64,000 nucleotides of DNA from Hahella ganghwensis DSM 17046. Lineage in GTDB: Bacteria > Pseudomonadota > Gammaproteobacteria > Pseudomonadales > Oleiphilaceae. The stretch spans positions 46,737-110,736 of the forward strand of contig NZ_AQXX01000125.1 in assembly GCF_000376785.1 (NCBI RefSeq). The letters are read 5' to 3'. Shown here piece by piece: positions 26,455 to 33,971 of the stretch. Each line of letters begins with the position of its first letter. Within the stretch, counting starts at the first letter, position 1. A model generated the notes under the pieces. The model made no database searches and was not told the origin of the DNA. It saw nothing but the letters and a program-made list of their open reading frames with translations. A program made the position numbers and the translations under genes.

Positions 26455-27429
26455 ATGAATTTTTTCGACGATTTCTATCAGCACATTTCCCACAACCGTT
26501 TGGATAAACACCTGGAAGCCTTCCGCCAGGCGGTTGATGTCCGCTTCCAGCGGGATCATGGAGATATGCCTGCCTGGAAGAAGGCTTTCGGACAGCTCCC
26601 GGATGCCTCCCCCTCTGTGTTCAACTGCTCAACCGATACTCTGATGATTGGTCAAGAAACGGATCTGACACCTGATCAACATCAGCAAATGATCGCTGGC
26701 CTACGCGGGCTACATCCCTGGCGCAAAGGTCCGTTCAATTTCTTTGGTGAGTTTATCGACACCGAATGGCGTTCAGACTGGAAGTGGCAGCGCCTGGCGC
26801 CGCACATCTCCCCTTTACAGGGTCGATTTGTTCTGGACGTTGGCTGTGGCAGTGGCTATCACTGCTGGCGCATGCTCGGCGACGGAGCCGGATTTGTATT
26901 GGGAGTCGACCCCTCTCCCAAGTTTTTGTTTCAGTTTCAGGCAGTCAAAAAGTACCAACCCCGAGCACCGATCCATTACCTGCCTCTGCGATCAGAAGAC
27001 CTGCCCCAGAATATGCAGGCATTTGACACCGTCTTTTCCATGGGGGTGCTCTATCACAGGCGTTCAACTTTCGACCATATTGATGAACTGAAAGCCACGC
27101 TGAAACCCGGTGGTGAGCTGGTACTGGAAACGCTGGTGATCCTCGGTGACGAGAACACCGTGCTGACACCGAGTGACCGTTATGCACAGATGCGCAATGT
27201 CTGGAGCATTGGCAGCGCCAAGGCCACTCAACGATGGATTGAGCGCTGCGGTTTCGTGAATGTCAGAATTGTTGATGAAAGCGACACGTCTCTGGAAGAA
27301 CAAAGACAAACCGACTGGATGACCTTCCAGTCTCTGAAGGATTTCCTGGACCCGAATGATCTCAGCAAAACCATTGAAGGTTATCCTGCTCCCCGCCGAG
27401 CCATATTAGTGGCCGACAAACCGTCTTGA
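26455..27429 (+). CDS. cmoB: tRNA U34 carboxymethyltransferase CmoB
   Basis: Transfers the carboxymethyl group from carboxy-SAM to 5-hydroxyuridine-34, giving cmo5U in tRNAs that read four-codon boxes. At 324 residues it is the usual length. The N-terminal helical part precedes the CmoB-specific block LRGLHPWRKGPFNFFGEFID, then the Rossmann methyltransferase core with VLDVGCGSGYHCWRM and GVLYHRRSTFDHI. Its partner cmoA is directly upstream. The converging cmoM gene would act on its product. Confidence 0.95.
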   Translation: MNFFDDFYQHISHNRLDKHLEAFRQAVDVRFQRDHGDMPAWKKAFGQLPDASPSVFNCSTDTLMIGQETDLTPDQHQQMIAGLRGLHPWRKGPFNFFGEFIDTEWRSDWKWQRLAPHISPLQGRFVLDVGCGSGYHCWRMLGDGAGFVLGVDPSPKFLFQFQAVKKYQPRAPIHYLPLRSEDLPQNMQAFDTVFSMGVLYHRRSTFDHIDELKATLKPGGELVLETLVILGDENTVLTPSDRYAQMRNVWSIGSAKATQRWIERCGFVNVRIVDESDTSLEEQRQTDWMTFQSLKDFLDPNDLSKTIEGYPAPRRAILVADKPS

Positions 27430-27454
27430 CGCGATTCAATCTGACGATTGGTCA

Positions 27455-27492
27455 AAGCCCCGCCTGAGACAGGCTTCCCAGGCGGGGCTTTC
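27455..27492. terminator. Bidirectional terminator between cmoB and cmoM
   Basis: AAAGCCCCGCCTG pairs with CAGGCGGGGCTTT. The A-run and T-run on its two sides allow termination in both directions. It overlaps the stop codon of cmoM. Confidence 0.85.
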
Positions 27493-28303
27493 AGTCCGGG
27501 CGCCGGTATAGCACATGAATATATCGGGCAATGGAAAGAAAAGGCTCTGTGGTGGAATATCGACGTTCCATTTCCAGAACATCCTCATAGCTTCGCCCTT
27601 CTCTTACGTGGCGTTGCATAAAATCATAAAAGGTCCTGATCCCACGCCGGCATACCTGCTCAAAGTTCGCTTCCTGTAGAATGTCATAGACAAGATCCGG
27701 AGGAATTGGGTTTTGTGGTGTCAGTCCTCCCTTTCGCTGATCCCAGTCCCCTTTCTTCAATTTCTTGAAATTACCCTGTAACAGATTTCTGTAGGTCAGA
27801 CCGTTCTCATTGTAAAATGCCAGAGACAGCCAACCGCCAGGTGCGACTTTTGAAGCAATCAGTGCAAGCGCTTCGGCAGGCTCATCGACCCACTCCAGAA
27901 CCGCGTGAGCAATGACCAGATCAAAAGATGAAGAAATAGCGGGCAATACTTCCTGCAAGGGTCCTTGATGGTAAGTCAAACGTTCTTCTGATACGCCTTC
28001 AGACTTGGCACGTCCAGCCGCCGCATCCAGCATATCAGTGGATATATCCGTCAGTGTCAACTGGTGGCACTGGTTTGCCAGCCTCATGCTGAATATGGCA
28101 TCGCCGCATCCCACATCCAGCACCCGAAGTTTCTTCTCAGCCACCTCGGGAACAAAATAGAGTTCAAAATCCTCCTGAATCAGATCCAGCCTTAATTTAC
28201 CTTTCGGAGTGCCATAAATATTGGACTGAAACCTGGATTTCAGTTCATTGAAATTTTGTCCATGTGACGTTACTTTCTGGTCTTTCACGGTGATTTCCGA
28301 CAT
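27491..28303 (-). CDS. cmoM: tRNA 5-carboxymethoxyuridine methyltransferase CmoM
   Basis: Methyl-esterifies cmo5U34 to mcmo5U34. A 270-residue SAM methyltransferase whose features match CmoM (formerly SmtA): the opening SRFQSNIYGTPKGKLRLDLI, motif I VLDVGCGDAIFSMRLA, the segment FDLVIAHAVLEWV, then FYNENGLTYRNLLQGNF and a C-terminal RYIHVLYRRP. It converges on cmoB. With cmoA and cmoB this completes the pathway within 3 kb. Roughly 15 extra residues precede the core relative to the E. coli protein. Confidence 0.88.
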   Translation of the reverse strand: MSEITVKDQKVTSHGQNFNELKSRFQSNIYGTPKGKLRLDLIQEDFELYFVPEVAEKKLRVLDVGCGDAIFSMRLANQCHQLTLTDISTDMLDAAAGRAKSEGVSEERLTYHQGPLQEVLPAISSSFDLVIAHAVLEWVDEPAEALALIASKVAPGGWLSLAFYNENGLTYRNLLQGNFKKLKKGDWDQRKGGLTPQNPIPPDLVYDILQEANFEQVCRRGIRTFYDFMQRHVREGRSYEDVLEMERRYSTTEPFLSIARYIHVLYRRPD

Positions 28304-28358
28304 CCTGTTTCAAGATGCATTCAGATGCACTTGGGGTGCATAAACAAAAGGATCTATT

Positions 28359-28808
28359 GTGTATAGACTACTCATTATTTTGCATATTATGGCCGCGATA
28401 GTATGGCTGGGCGGCATGTTCTTCGCTTATTTTTCGTTACGTCCCAGTGCAGGTCAACTACTACAGCCTCCGCAGAGACTTCCTCTGTGGGCAGAAGTGC
28501 TGACTCACTTCTTTCGCTGGGTGTGGATCGCCATCATTATACTCTGGATAAGCGGACTCAGCATGATGCGTATGCTGGGAGAGACAATGCCGCTTTACGT
28601 CCACATTATGATGGGCCTTGGATTGATCATGACGGTTATTTTCGCACTCGTGTTCTTCTTTCCATTCCGCATGCTTAAAACAAGATCACTGGAACAGCTC
28701 TGGAAAGAAGCAGCAGTTGGACTGAATCAAATCAGAATTGCTGTCGCCACCAACCTGATCCTGGGCGGTCTCATCGTCCTCTTTGCAGCCGGAAAATGGC
28801 CGGTTTGA
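28359..28808 (+). CDS. CopD-family membrane protein
   Basis: A 149-residue protein with four transmembrane helices. It opens with YRLLIILHIMAAIVWLGGMF, the hallmark of the CopD domain, with H9 and W16 at the positions typical for the family, and ends LNQIRIAVATNLILGGLIVL. CopD proteins are linked to copper uptake, but small stand-alone members are of unproven function. The GTG start at 28359 has AAAGGA 7 nt upstream. It is divergent from cmoM. Confidence 0.75.
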   Translation: MYRLLIILHIMAAIVWLGGMFFAYFSLRPSAGQLLQPPQRLPLWAEVLTHFFRWVWIAIIILWISGLSMMRMLGETMPLYVHIMMGLGLIMTVIFALVFFFPFRMLKTRSLEQLWKEAAVGLNQIRIAVATNLILGGLIVLFAAGKWPV

Positions 28809-28828
28809 ATTCCGACACCTCTACTCAC

Positions 28829-29773
28829 TCAACCCGGCAGCGACAACTGCCGGGAAACCACATTCACCACTGTCTCGGTGTCAACCTGACCGGATTCAAA
28901 CCACTGAATACTGGTTCCGCGCCGCTCCATACGACGAAACCACTTAATCTGTTGTCTGGCAAACTGGTAGATGGCTGAAGCGAGCTTCTGCTTCATATCA
29001 TTGAAATTGAGTTCCCCTTTCAGGTAATCAGACACAAAGCGATATTCAAGCCCGAAATTATAGAGTTGCTGGTGACTGACACCACACTCTAGCAGCCCCC
29101 TCACTTCGTCCACCATGCCTTCATCAAGGCGTGCAGCAAGCCTCTTCTCAATCCGGTTCCGCAGCACTTCAGACTCACAGCGAAGGCCGACGATCACAGG
29201 ATTGAGGTCAACCTGTATGACGTCGGTTTCTCCCCGCGCTTCAGCTTCCGCGATTTCAATGGCACGGATTGTCCTCTCGCGATCCTGCGTATCTGTTGTA
29301 TTGTGCAGGGGTTTGAGGCTTTCAAGGCGGGCATTCAACTGGGTCTGGGTCAATTCGCTCAACTCAGCTCGTAATCCCTCATTTCTCGGCGCGGACTGCA
29401 ACGCATAACCACGAATCAAAGCATCCAGAAATAGCCCCGTACCGCCGGAAAATATAGGTAGTTTCCTTCTTTTGGACAGGTCATTCAGGGTTTGCCGGGC
29501 TGCACAAAGAAAATCAAACAGGCTGAACTCTGTGGTCGGTTCCACAATATCGATCAGGTGATAGGGGGTATCGCCATATTCCTGCAGGTCCTTGCCGCTG
29601 CCGATATCGAGGCCACGGTAAACCTGTCGTGAATCCACCGATACCACCTCTCCGGATAAACGACGGGCAAGCTCAACAGCCAAGCGGGTCTTACCTGTGG
29701 CAGTGGCGCCCAGGACAATCACCGAAGTGGCAGATGTTAATACTGATTCGGAGGATATCAATGAAGGTGACAT
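28829..29773 (-). CDS. miaA: tRNA dimethylallyltransferase MiaA, atypical type
   Basis: Adds an isopentenyl group to A37 of tRNAs reading UNN codons. The P-loop VLGATATGKT, the VSVDSRQVYRGLDIGSGKD segment, the HLIDIVEP block, FSGGTGLFLDALI and the RTIRAIEIAEA helix identify MiaA. At 314 residues it is the right length. The GSGKDLQEYGDTPYH stretch differs from the DIGTAKP form of most gammaproteobacterial MiaA. The gene lies outside the usual mutL-miaA-hfq context, as last gene of an operon with an RluA-type synthase and rsmC. The start is uncertain: ATG at 29773 or GTG at 29785, neither with a clear ribosome-binding site, so coupling to the upstream stop is likely. Confidence 0.85.
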   Translation of the reverse strand: MSPSLISSESVLTSATSVIVLGATATGKTRLAVELARRLSGEVVSVDSRQVYRGLDIGSGKDLQEYGDTPYHLIDIVEPTTEFSLFDFLCAARQTLNDLSKRRKLPIFSGGTGLFLDALIRGYALQSAPRNEGLRAELSELTQTQLNARLESLKPLHNTTDTQDRERTIRAIEIAEAEARGETDVIQVDLNPVIVGLRCESEVLRNRIEKRLAARLDEGMVDEVRGLLECGVSHQQLYNFGLEYRFVSDYLKGELNFNDMKQKLASAIYQFARQQIKWFRRMERRGTSIQWFESGQVDTETVVNVVSRQLSLPG

Positions 29774-29790
29774 AGACTGGACCACAACTA

Positions 29791-30696
29791 TCAGGAAGAT
29801 GCCACGCCAAGACTGCTCAGCCAGACCGGCATCAGCTCACTGGGCAGAGCAATATCTCGGGCCTTTCCAGTCAGAGGGCATTTGAAATTCAATTCCACTG
29901 CTGCCAGACACAGGCCGTCAGTCGACGCGGGTCCGCCATAGTCCCGATCACCAACCAAAGGACACCCGATGCTACTGAAGTGGCGGCGTATCTGATGTTT
30001 CCGCCCGGTGATCAGATCAATTTCCACGCCGACCCTATCCGTGTCAGATACCGGCAGCAAAGTCCGGTAACGGGTTTCAGCTTCCTGGCCGTCAACTTTC
30101 ATCCTCAGAACACCATCAGTAGGCTCCGGTGATGCAGACAATACCGCCCGGTACCGTTTACTGATAGTCCGCTTCTTAAGCATCTCTCCCAGTTTGGCAG
30201 CAGCCTTTGGTGAATGGGCAATCACGATCAGCCCACAAGCTTCCCGGTCCAGCCGGTGCAACAGAAACACTTTTCTGCCGCTCAAAGTTTGTTCGGCAAT
30301 GCGAAGCAAAGAACAATGATCTCCCCACTGCGTGCCCTGACTCAATAGCCCTGGAGGTTTGTACCACACGGAGTATTCGTTGAAGTCCTGCAGTAGGGTG
30401 GCTGTGGGCGGTTCACTGCCAAGCAATCTGGGGTCATAGAAGACTTCCAAAACATCGCCTGCCAGCAAAGAGGTTTTGGCACGGCGAAGACGCTTACGGG
30501 GTTTACGCCCCCTCTTCAGCCATACGGCGCCTTTAAGCATGGCATCTTTGACTTTCTGTTTGGAGAGGACCGTTTCTCCTGACAGAATATCAACGGCTGC
30601 CCCATTCTCAGATATCTCAATGGTTTGCTCAAAGCGTTTTAGTGGTTCAGACGCATTGTTGGCGTCTTTTGCGGGAGTAGACTTAACGTCTGGCAT
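29791..30696 (-). CDS. RluA-family RNA pseudouridine synthase
   Basis: A 301-residue enzyme. The S4-like N-terminal part (about 25-85, basic KRGRKPRKRLRRAKT) precedes the catalytic domain with FLLHRLDREACGLIV (catalytic Asp in HRLD), the KRYRAVL strand, DLITGRKHQIRRHF and GCPLVGDRDYGG. Which uridine (23S or tRNA) it modifies cannot be assigned; it is not the RluC or RluD type by context. The ATG at 30696 overlaps the end of rsmC by 14 bp and has AAGGTG upstream; a longer frame to 30768 has no support. Confidence 0.85.
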   Translation of the reverse strand: MPDVKSTPAKDANNASEPLKRFEQTIEISENGAAVDILSGETVLSKQKVKDAMLKGAVWLKRGRKPRKRLRRAKTSLLAGDVLEVFYDPRLLGSEPPTATLLQDFNEYSVWYKPPGLLSQGTQWGDHCSLLRIAEQTLSGRKVFLLHRLDREACGLIVIAHSPKAAAKLGEMLKKRTISKRYRAVLSASPEPTDGVLRMKVDGQEAETRYRTLLPVSDTDRVGVEIDLITGRKHQIRRHFSSIGCPLVGDRDYGGPASTDGLCLAAVELNFKCPLTGKARDIALPSELMPVWLSSLGVASS

Positions 30697-31804
30697 GGTA
30701 CACCTTATAACGACTATCCTCGGCCAACACCGACACCGATCCCAAAGAATCCTCGATCCAATCCGCATAGGGCAGAAAACGGTTAGCGACCAGTATCAGG
30801 GAGCCGCCAGGTCGTAACTTGGTCTGACAGTCTTTCAGGAACTGCTGAGTGGTCCTGGTATCCTGCTTCACTCCTTGATGAAAAGGGGGATTGGTCACTA
30901 TCGCCGATAATCCCGGCTCAACTTGAGACAAGCCATCTGACGCATAAACGTTGACCTCCATCCCCATCTTCTCAGCAGAACACCGGGCACTTTCCAGGGC
31001 CAGTGCATTGACATCCACCAGTTCTAGTTGAGCCGCCGGCCATTGTTTCTTCAGACTCAGGCCAACAACGCCGCACCCGCACCCAAAGTCCAGAATTCGA
31101 GCGCCTCCCCTGCCTTTTCTCATATGACCGAGGAGAGATTTAATCTCCGGCAGTTGCAGGCTTTCCAACAACAATTGAGTTCCATCGTCCAGTCGTCCGG
31201 CGCTGAATACACCGGGCAGATTGTACAGTTCCAGTATTTCTTTATCCGGCAACGTTACAGAATACTGCTGCCACAGGCTTTCCAGGGTCCCATTATTCAG
31301 CCCTTTAAACGTCTTGTCAGCAGCAGTGATTTCCCATAACTGACAATGGCGTGCGGAGTCCAGCTTGATACAGGACATTCCACGGGTCTTCAATTTCTTG
31401 GCGACACTTTCCACGCCTTCGCGTTTTTCCCCCACCAGCCAGACACTGCCCGCATTGGCTAACACCTCACCGAACATCACCAGGTAAAGTTCAATCACGT
31501 CCTTGCTTTTCGGCATAAACAGGATCACCTGATCAAACGCCCCCGCTTTCGAAATTAACTTCTCGGTTTCCGAAGTTGTCGGAGAAGAAAAACCAAAGTG
31601 ACAGCGTTCACGGTTTTCTGCCGCCAGCGACTGCTGCTGTGCTTCGTAGGCCTGGAAGTCCCAGCATAGACTCGTGGTGGTATGCCCATTTTGCTCAAGT
31701 TCAGCATGCAACCGATCAATAGGCGGGCAAACCAGCAACAGAGAGTTCTGTAATTGGTCACTCTGACGCATCAACACCTGACTGGTGTTTTCCAATCCGT
31801 TCAT
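30683..31804 (-). CDS. rsmC: 16S rRNA (guanine-1207-N2) methyltransferase RsmC type
   Basis: A 373-residue protein with the RsmC two-domain plan. A degenerate N-terminal methyltransferase-like domain (1-170) precedes an active C-terminal one with LDFGCGCGVVGLSL, then VTNPPFHQGVKQDT, the NPPF base-amino methylation motif. It modifies G1207 of 16S rRNA in the small subunit. Its start overlaps the flavin-reductase-like stop (ATGA at 31801-31804) and its end overlaps the pseudouridine synthase, so the four genes form one operon. RlmG is the main alternative; the GVKQDTRTTQQF segment favours neither strongly. Confidence 0.82.
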   Translation of the reverse strand: MNGLENTSQVLMRQSDQLQNSLLLVCPPIDRLHAELEQNGHTTTSLCWDFQAYEAQQQSLAAENRERCHFGFSSPTTSETEKLISKAGAFDQVILFMPKSKDVIELYLVMFGEVLANAGSVWLVGEKREGVESVAKKLKTRGMSCIKLDSARHCQLWEITAADKTFKGLNNGTLESLWQQYSVTLPDKEILELYNLPGVFSAGRLDDGTQLLLESLQLPEIKSLLGHMRKGRGGARILDFGCGCGVVGLSLKKQWPAAQLELVDVNALALESARCSAEKMGMEVNVYASDGLSQVEPGLSAIVTNPPFHQGVKQDTRTTQQFLKDCQTKLRPGGSLILVANRFLPYADWIEDSLGSVSVLAEDSRYKVYHARR

Positions 31805-32433
31805 TTTGGTCTTTCCAGAGTAATAATGTCACCGATTGAGGCGTATTCATTAGCGCCCAGTCTCGCCAGAGGGTTCACCTTCTTAGCATCCACTTTCAGC
31901 CGACCCTTGGCATCAGTAACAGCAACCTCGTCATCCAGATACAGCGTCTCAATTTCCAACAGGATCAGCGCCTGTGGCACCGGTCCAAGCTCAATGACCT
32001 GGGACACACGACAACCGAAGGCCACGCGACACTCTGCCAGTCTGGGTAATTCAAAGTGTTCAAATTCAGAGAGATTCAATGCCAGAGAATCCAGCTCAGA
32101 TTCGCCATACCCTAAAGTGCGGGAAGAATCTGACACCATCTGGACCTGGTCAGCACTGGCAATATGCACAACACAGGGACGGCCTTCGACAAGATTGGCC
32201 CGAGTATCCTTCAAATCACCATCCGGCTTTTTCCCGATAGAGACAATTAAAGTCGGAGGTGCACTGGCCAGCGCATTAAAGAAAGAAAACGGCGCCAGGT
32301 TGTATTGACCAGCAGGTGATCCGTCAGACTGACCGTTCTCACTCAATATCCAGGCAATAGGTCGGGGAATCACCGTTTGTGTCATCAGGTGATAGATTTC
32401 AGGGGCATTAAGCTGGGATAAATCTATATTCAT
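31801..32433 (-). CDS. Flavin reductase-like, FMN-binding split-barrel protein
   Basis: A 210-residue protein. VIPRPIAWILSENGQ and YNLAPFSFFNALASAPPTLIVSIG are the signature of the flavin-reductase-like domain (flavoredoxin group), which binds FMN. The rest, with EFEHFELPRLAECRVAFGCRV, fits the same fold. It is first gene of the operon with rsmC, rluA-like and miaA, overlapping rsmC by 4 bp. A redox role unrelated to RNA modification is possible. The electron partner is unknown. Confidence 0.8.
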   Translation of the reverse strand: MNIDLSQLNAPEIYHLMTQTVIPRPIAWILSENGQSDGSPAGQYNLAPFSFFNALASAPPTLIVSIGKKPDGDLKDTRANLVEGRPCVVHIASADQVQMVSDSSRTLGYGESELDSLALNLSEFEHFELPRLAECRVAFGCRVSQVIELGPVPQALILLEIETLYLDDEVAVTDAKGRLKVDAKKVNPLARLGANEYASIGDIITLERPK

Positions 32434-32921
32434 TGAAAATCCGGATTCACGATGAATGGGGAGCCAGTATCTGAAAAGGTGGTTCAGTTATTGTGCGATC
32501 TACCACCATTTCAGATACTGGCTCAAATTGACCAAGGGGCCATCATTCTAAAGTTTTCCCGTTTTTGTTTCACGGCTCATCAACAATATTTTTACCACAC
32601 CATCAAGCCCCTGGAGCCGCACCAGCAAATTCAGCCATTATCGAGAGGACCCAGCCCAGTCAACCGCAATACACCAATCTATTGGGACCAACCCCCAACT
32701 CAAGATCCCGCGTATTTTGTGATCAGGATCTCTCTAATTGACTACCTGTTGTGCAAAAATCCGCCCACACACATAAATAACAATAAATTGCGATTCCACA
32801 ACAATAATCAACACAAGCATACAAGCTGCGCATTCTAAGGGGTCAGCAACATCCAGGATGGGGTGAGCGCAGAACAGTAAGCACCCGGAATCGCGGTGGA
32901 ATCTTTCACCAGGGTCATACT
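32434..32921. other. 488-bp intergenic region with a long perfect hairpin
   Basis: This is the divergent region between the flavin-reductase operon and the chalcone-isomerase-like gene. At 32461-32524 a 16-bp perfect inverted repeat (GAGCCAGTATCTGAAA and complement) is extended inward, after one A:A mismatch, by GGTGGT/ACCACC, leaving an 18-nt loop. It has no T-run and lies 28 bp upstream of the minus-strand ATG, so it would fall in the promoter or leader of that operon. The rest (32525-32921) is AT-rich, with nothing recognised. Confidence 0.6.
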
Positions 32922-33551
32922 ATGAAACACTCCATCGCAGCCTTGATGGCTATTTGCCTGATCTATTGGTCACAACCCTCCCCGGCCGCTGTCGTAGATG
33001 GCATGGAAATCCCCGAACAGCTGCCAGCTGACGGCGCACGCCCCACCCTTTATCTGAACGGAGCGGCGAAACGGAAGTTTCTGTTGTTCGTTGATGTTTA
33101 TGTCGGCTCACTTTATGTTGAAACTGTTTCTGACAACCCCAGCCAACTATTGAACGACAATGGATATCGTCGCATGGAGTTTCAGATGCTCCGCAATGTT
33201 AGAGGTCGCAAAATAGCGGACGCGTTTTATGACGGCATGCAATTGAATGTCACCCCGAATGAAGCCCTGTCCATGGAACCGGCCATTGAACAAATGGTTG
33301 AAATGTTCGATCAGCGTCTGAGTAAGGGCGATATCGCGGTGGTCGAATATATCCCTGGGAAAGGTACTCACGTGGTTCTGGCAGGCAATGACAGAGGCAC
33401 CATCCCCAGCAAAGAGCTATTCGATGCCATTCTGTCCATATGGATCGGCGAGTTCCCGGTGAGCCAGGATTTCAAATCTGGCATCCTGGGGATTGAAACT
33501 GCATCACTCGAACAACCATCGCACCACCGTCGGGATGAAGACGAATTCTAG
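32922..33551 (+). CDS. Exported chalcone-isomerase-like protein
   Basis: A 209-residue protein with a signal peptide (IAALMAICLIYWSQPSPAA). The mature part follows the bacterial chalcone-isomerase-like family: VDGMEIPEQL, LYLNGAAKRKFLLFVDVYVGSLYV, MEFQMLRNVRGRKIADAFYDGM, and a C-terminal IPSKELFDAILSIWIGEFPVS. Plant-type catalytic residues are not evident, so enzymatic activity should not be assumed. Bacterial members are periplasmic and of unclear function. The charged His/Arg/Asp tail (HHRRDEDEF) is unusual. Confidence 0.82.
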   Translation: MKHSIAALMAICLIYWSQPSPAAVVDGMEIPEQLPADGARPTLYLNGAAKRKFLLFVDVYVGSLYVETVSDNPSQLLNDNGYRRMEFQMLRNVRGRKIADAFYDGMQLNVTPNEALSMEPAIEQMVEMFDQRLSKGDIAVVEYIPGKGTHVVLAGNDRGTIPSKELFDAILSIWIGEFPVSQDFKSGILGIETASLEQPSHHRRDEDEF

Positions 33552-33746
33552 CAGGCTCCTGAAATACACCCTGCGTTGCAGGTTAGACGTTAGACCTGCC
33601 TGCCAGGGTATGATTTCCGAGAAAATCCCAAACAGCAACAGTTTGTTCTCTTGATACAAGTCAACAGGTTTCGATATTGACTGGGCAATAATCAACTCAT
33701 CGATTTTTCATTTGGCGACTCAGACAAATTAAGAAGTGAGGCGATT

Positions 33747-33869
33747 ATGTATATTGATGAAACCGTTATTGCAGGCTTGCTAGTAGTCGGGATGACCATC
33801 GCGTTTTTCGGTGGTGTCTATGTAGTATTGAAAAAGGACAACGAGAAACACAAACATCACCCCAAGTAA
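33747..33869 (+). CDS. 40-residue membrane protein
   Basis: A short frame with a good GAGG site 6 nt before its ATG. The product has a short N-terminus (MYIDETV), one hydrophobic helix (IAGLLVVGMTIAFFGGVYVVL) and a basic, histidine-bearing cytoplasmic tail (KKDNEKHKHHPK). This is the plan of small single-pass subunits such as those attached to oxidases, but I recognise no family. It lies between the chalcone-isomerase-like gene and tamB. Only base-level reading supports it. Confidence 0.55.
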   Translation: MYIDETVIAGLLVVGMTIAFFGGVYVVLKKDNEKHKHHPK

Positions 33870-33971
33870 TCGACCACTTTTTCCGGGCTTGTCCCGGCGG
33901 CTGTCCATAGAGACACTCAGCCTATTGATGTAGAGTGCGGCCATCGCGTTTCACTGAATCGTCAATAGGCC

